From positions 1 through 53,979 of the forward strand of contig DAHXOO010000017.1 in NCBI GenBank assembly GCA_027364845.1: a DNA stretch of 53,979 nt, given 5' to 3'. The translations under genes and the position numbers were made by a program. The notes below the pieces were generated by a model. The model saw only the letters and a program-made list of their open reading frames with translations. It had not been told where the DNA came from and made no database searches. Below, one piece after another: positions 53,049 to 53,979 of the stretch (its first letter is position 1; the number at the start of each line of letters is the position of its first letter). Origin of the DNA: Pseudomonadota bacterium. Its GTDB lineage: Bacteria; Pseudomonadota; Gammaproteobacteria; Acidiferrobacterales; UBA6901.

Positions 53049-53713
53049 TTAAACACACTGGTTAGCCTTGTTCGACCACTCCAACTGAACGGCATACGGG
53101 CCGATGGTTTTCGTCTTCCAAGCGCAGATGTCGCCGATCTCACCGTTGGCCTCGTCGTACCAACCCTGACCTGGAATCGGATCGGTGATGGCCTCGCACA
53201 GTTCATGTGAACTGGCGGAGGTCAGCGCCTCAAAGACCGACAGGCCACCGGTGCACCCGCCGCAACCCGGATTAGGCATCACCGCGTAGAAGATCTGTCC
53301 CGAGATATCGTTGTGATAACCACAGAACCCCTGACAAGAGGCGCTGCCACCTTGGACGACCTTCACCCCGGGTGGAAGGAAGACGAAGTACAACGTGTTG
53401 GCTGTGGGGTGGGGAACGGCCGGGTTGCTGGCAATCTCCTGTTGCAGCATGTGCTGAATGGCGGTGTCCGACACGGAGTACTTTAGTTTGGGCGTGGCAA
53501 TGGTGAGCGTGCCCGTGCGCGTACCGTGGCTAATTTGGTAGGCCGACACGTTGTATTCCGCCAGTTGATCGATTAGCGGACTCGTGAGAATGAAATCGAA
53601 AAACTGGTTCACCTGATTAACAAGTGTATTTTGCGCCTTCTGCTGCCAAGCCGGCCCCCAGAAGATCGTGAAAACTTCGACGGCAGCGATCAGCGGACCG
53701 TTTCGGTAGCTAA
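53049..53713 (-). CDS. Conserved protein with SHELCEAITDP motif, 5'-truncated
   Basis: The minus-strand frame can be read from about 53713 (LSYRNGPLIAAVEVFTIFWG) to a TAA at 53049, about 220 residues; the first internal ATG is at 53612. It includes ASSHELCEAITDPIPGQGWY and DEANGEIGDICAWKTKTIG, ending WSNKANQCV. The His-Glu pair and downstream acidic residues suggest a metal-binding, possibly peptidase-like site, and six cysteines suggest an exported protein. I know this pattern only from unnamed hypothetical proteins. Upstream a TAG follows at once and the ISAzo13-like element starts, so the 5' end has been cut off. Confidence 0.55.
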
Positions 53714-53979
53714 GGGACTGTGAAACAATAACCTAGACATTATGCTGAATTGGCAGTACATTTTGTCGCATGGATCTGCGAGAAAAAGCGCTGCGCGAGA
53801 AGTTTGCGGTGGTACTGCCACTGATGAACGAAAGGCAGCGGCGGATCTGGGCCGCGGTCGAGGCCCGAGGTTACGGGCGCGGCGGCGTGCAGGCCGTGGC
53901 GCGCGCGGCCGGGATGAGCCGTCAAACGATCTACCGGGGACTGGAGGATCTGGAGGCGGGCGTGCCCTCCGAACGGGTC
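53714..53979 (+). mobile_element. Left part of an ISAzo13-like insertion sequence
   Basis: The element probably begins near 53714 (GGGACTGTGAAACAATAACC), where the reading frame of the neighbouring minus-strand gene ends, and runs past the window edge with its transposase gene on the plus strand. The exact end cannot be fixed without the right terminus. Confidence 0.45.
53770..53979 (+). CDS. ISAzo13-like transposase, N-terminal part
   Basis: From the ATG at 53770 the frame reads MDLREKALREKFAVVLPLMN and then ERQRRIWAAVEARGYGRGGV followed by VARAAGMSRQTIYRGLEDLE, a helix-turn-helix start typical of ISAzo13-family DDE transposases (usual form: DERxRRLxAAAEAxxxGRGGVxxVxxATGxSRxTIxRG). It is open to the window end at residue 70, so the catalytic domain lies outside. 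Confidence 0.75.
   Translation, partial: MDLREKALREKFAVVLPLMNERQRRIWAAVEARGYGRGGVQAVARAAGMSRQTIYRGLEDLEAGVPSERV

Noticed and set aside
1-53979. CRISPR arrays, tRNA and rRNA genes
   Set aside because: No spaced direct repeats of CRISPR type, no tRNA cloverleaf with a TTCRA arm and no rRNA sequence were noticed. A covariance-model search would be needed to exclude a divergent tRNA or small RNA.

Overview
The window looks like chromosome from a GC-rich, aerobic, probably autotrophic and acid- or stress-adapted gammaproteobacterium. The evidence is a phosphoribulokinase of the proteobacterial Calvin-cycle type, an aa3-type cytochrome c oxidase operon whose subunit II carries a fused cytochrome c domain, a P3A plasma-membrane proton-pumping ATPase, small membrane stress proteins, and PEP-CTERM-like surface proteins. 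Something near Acidiferrobacterales is a reasonable guess, but no rRNA or other marker is present to confirm it. No tRNA, rRNA or CRISPR array was seen.

Layout. 1-4.4 kb: a loose cluster of very small stress-type proteins (DUF1328, CsbD, DUF3096, DUF3309, a 64-aa hydrophilic protein, an exported 153-aa protein), with several copies of a short palindrome and two diverged copies of a mobile-element remnant. 4.4-9.3 kb: thpR with a decayed htpX upstream of it, a twin-CBS protein, phosphoribulokinase, and a PA0069-type radical SAM protein. 8.4-13.8 kb (minus strand): ctaC-ctaD-ctaG-ctaE followed by ctaB/cyoE, that is, the oxidase structural genes, copper insertion and heme O synthesis. An FNR/ANR-type site lies upstream. 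14.6-20.7 kb: a proton ATPase, a beta-helix lipoprotein and a Kch-type potassium channel. 21-22.8 kb: hipBA with an AT-rich operator region. 23-29.8 kb: a patatin-like lipoprotein, a nitroreductase/flavin-reductase pair, and a peroxide block of DUF3501, rubrerythrin, catalase and OxyR. 29.9-31.7 kb: toxin-antitoxin and transposase debris around an intact yefM-yoeB pair.

31.7-50.1 kb is the most unusual part. A single reading frame of about 16.3 kb (5432 codons, minus strand) encodes a giant secreted beta-strand-repeat protein with a signal peptide at one end and a PEP-CTERM-like tail at the other. One in-frame TGA cuts it into pieces of 3337 and 2071 residues. The protein is built from seven modules, each opening with a Trp-rich motif. 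Just upstream on the same strand are a 26-codon leader ORF, a second VPLPA/PEP-CTERM protein whose tail is knocked out of frame at a run of five G, and a 59-codon orphan carrying the same Trp-rich module opening. I read this as one surface-protein locus, with members apparently switched off or decaying by single-base changes and truncation.

50.1-54 kb: a decayed wHTH regulator, a 53-bp hairpin that resembles two abutting element ends, a BNR/sialidase-fold protein paired with a MoaD/ThiS-type sulfur carrier, and an exported-type protein cut at its 5' end by an ISAzo13-like transposase that runs off the window.
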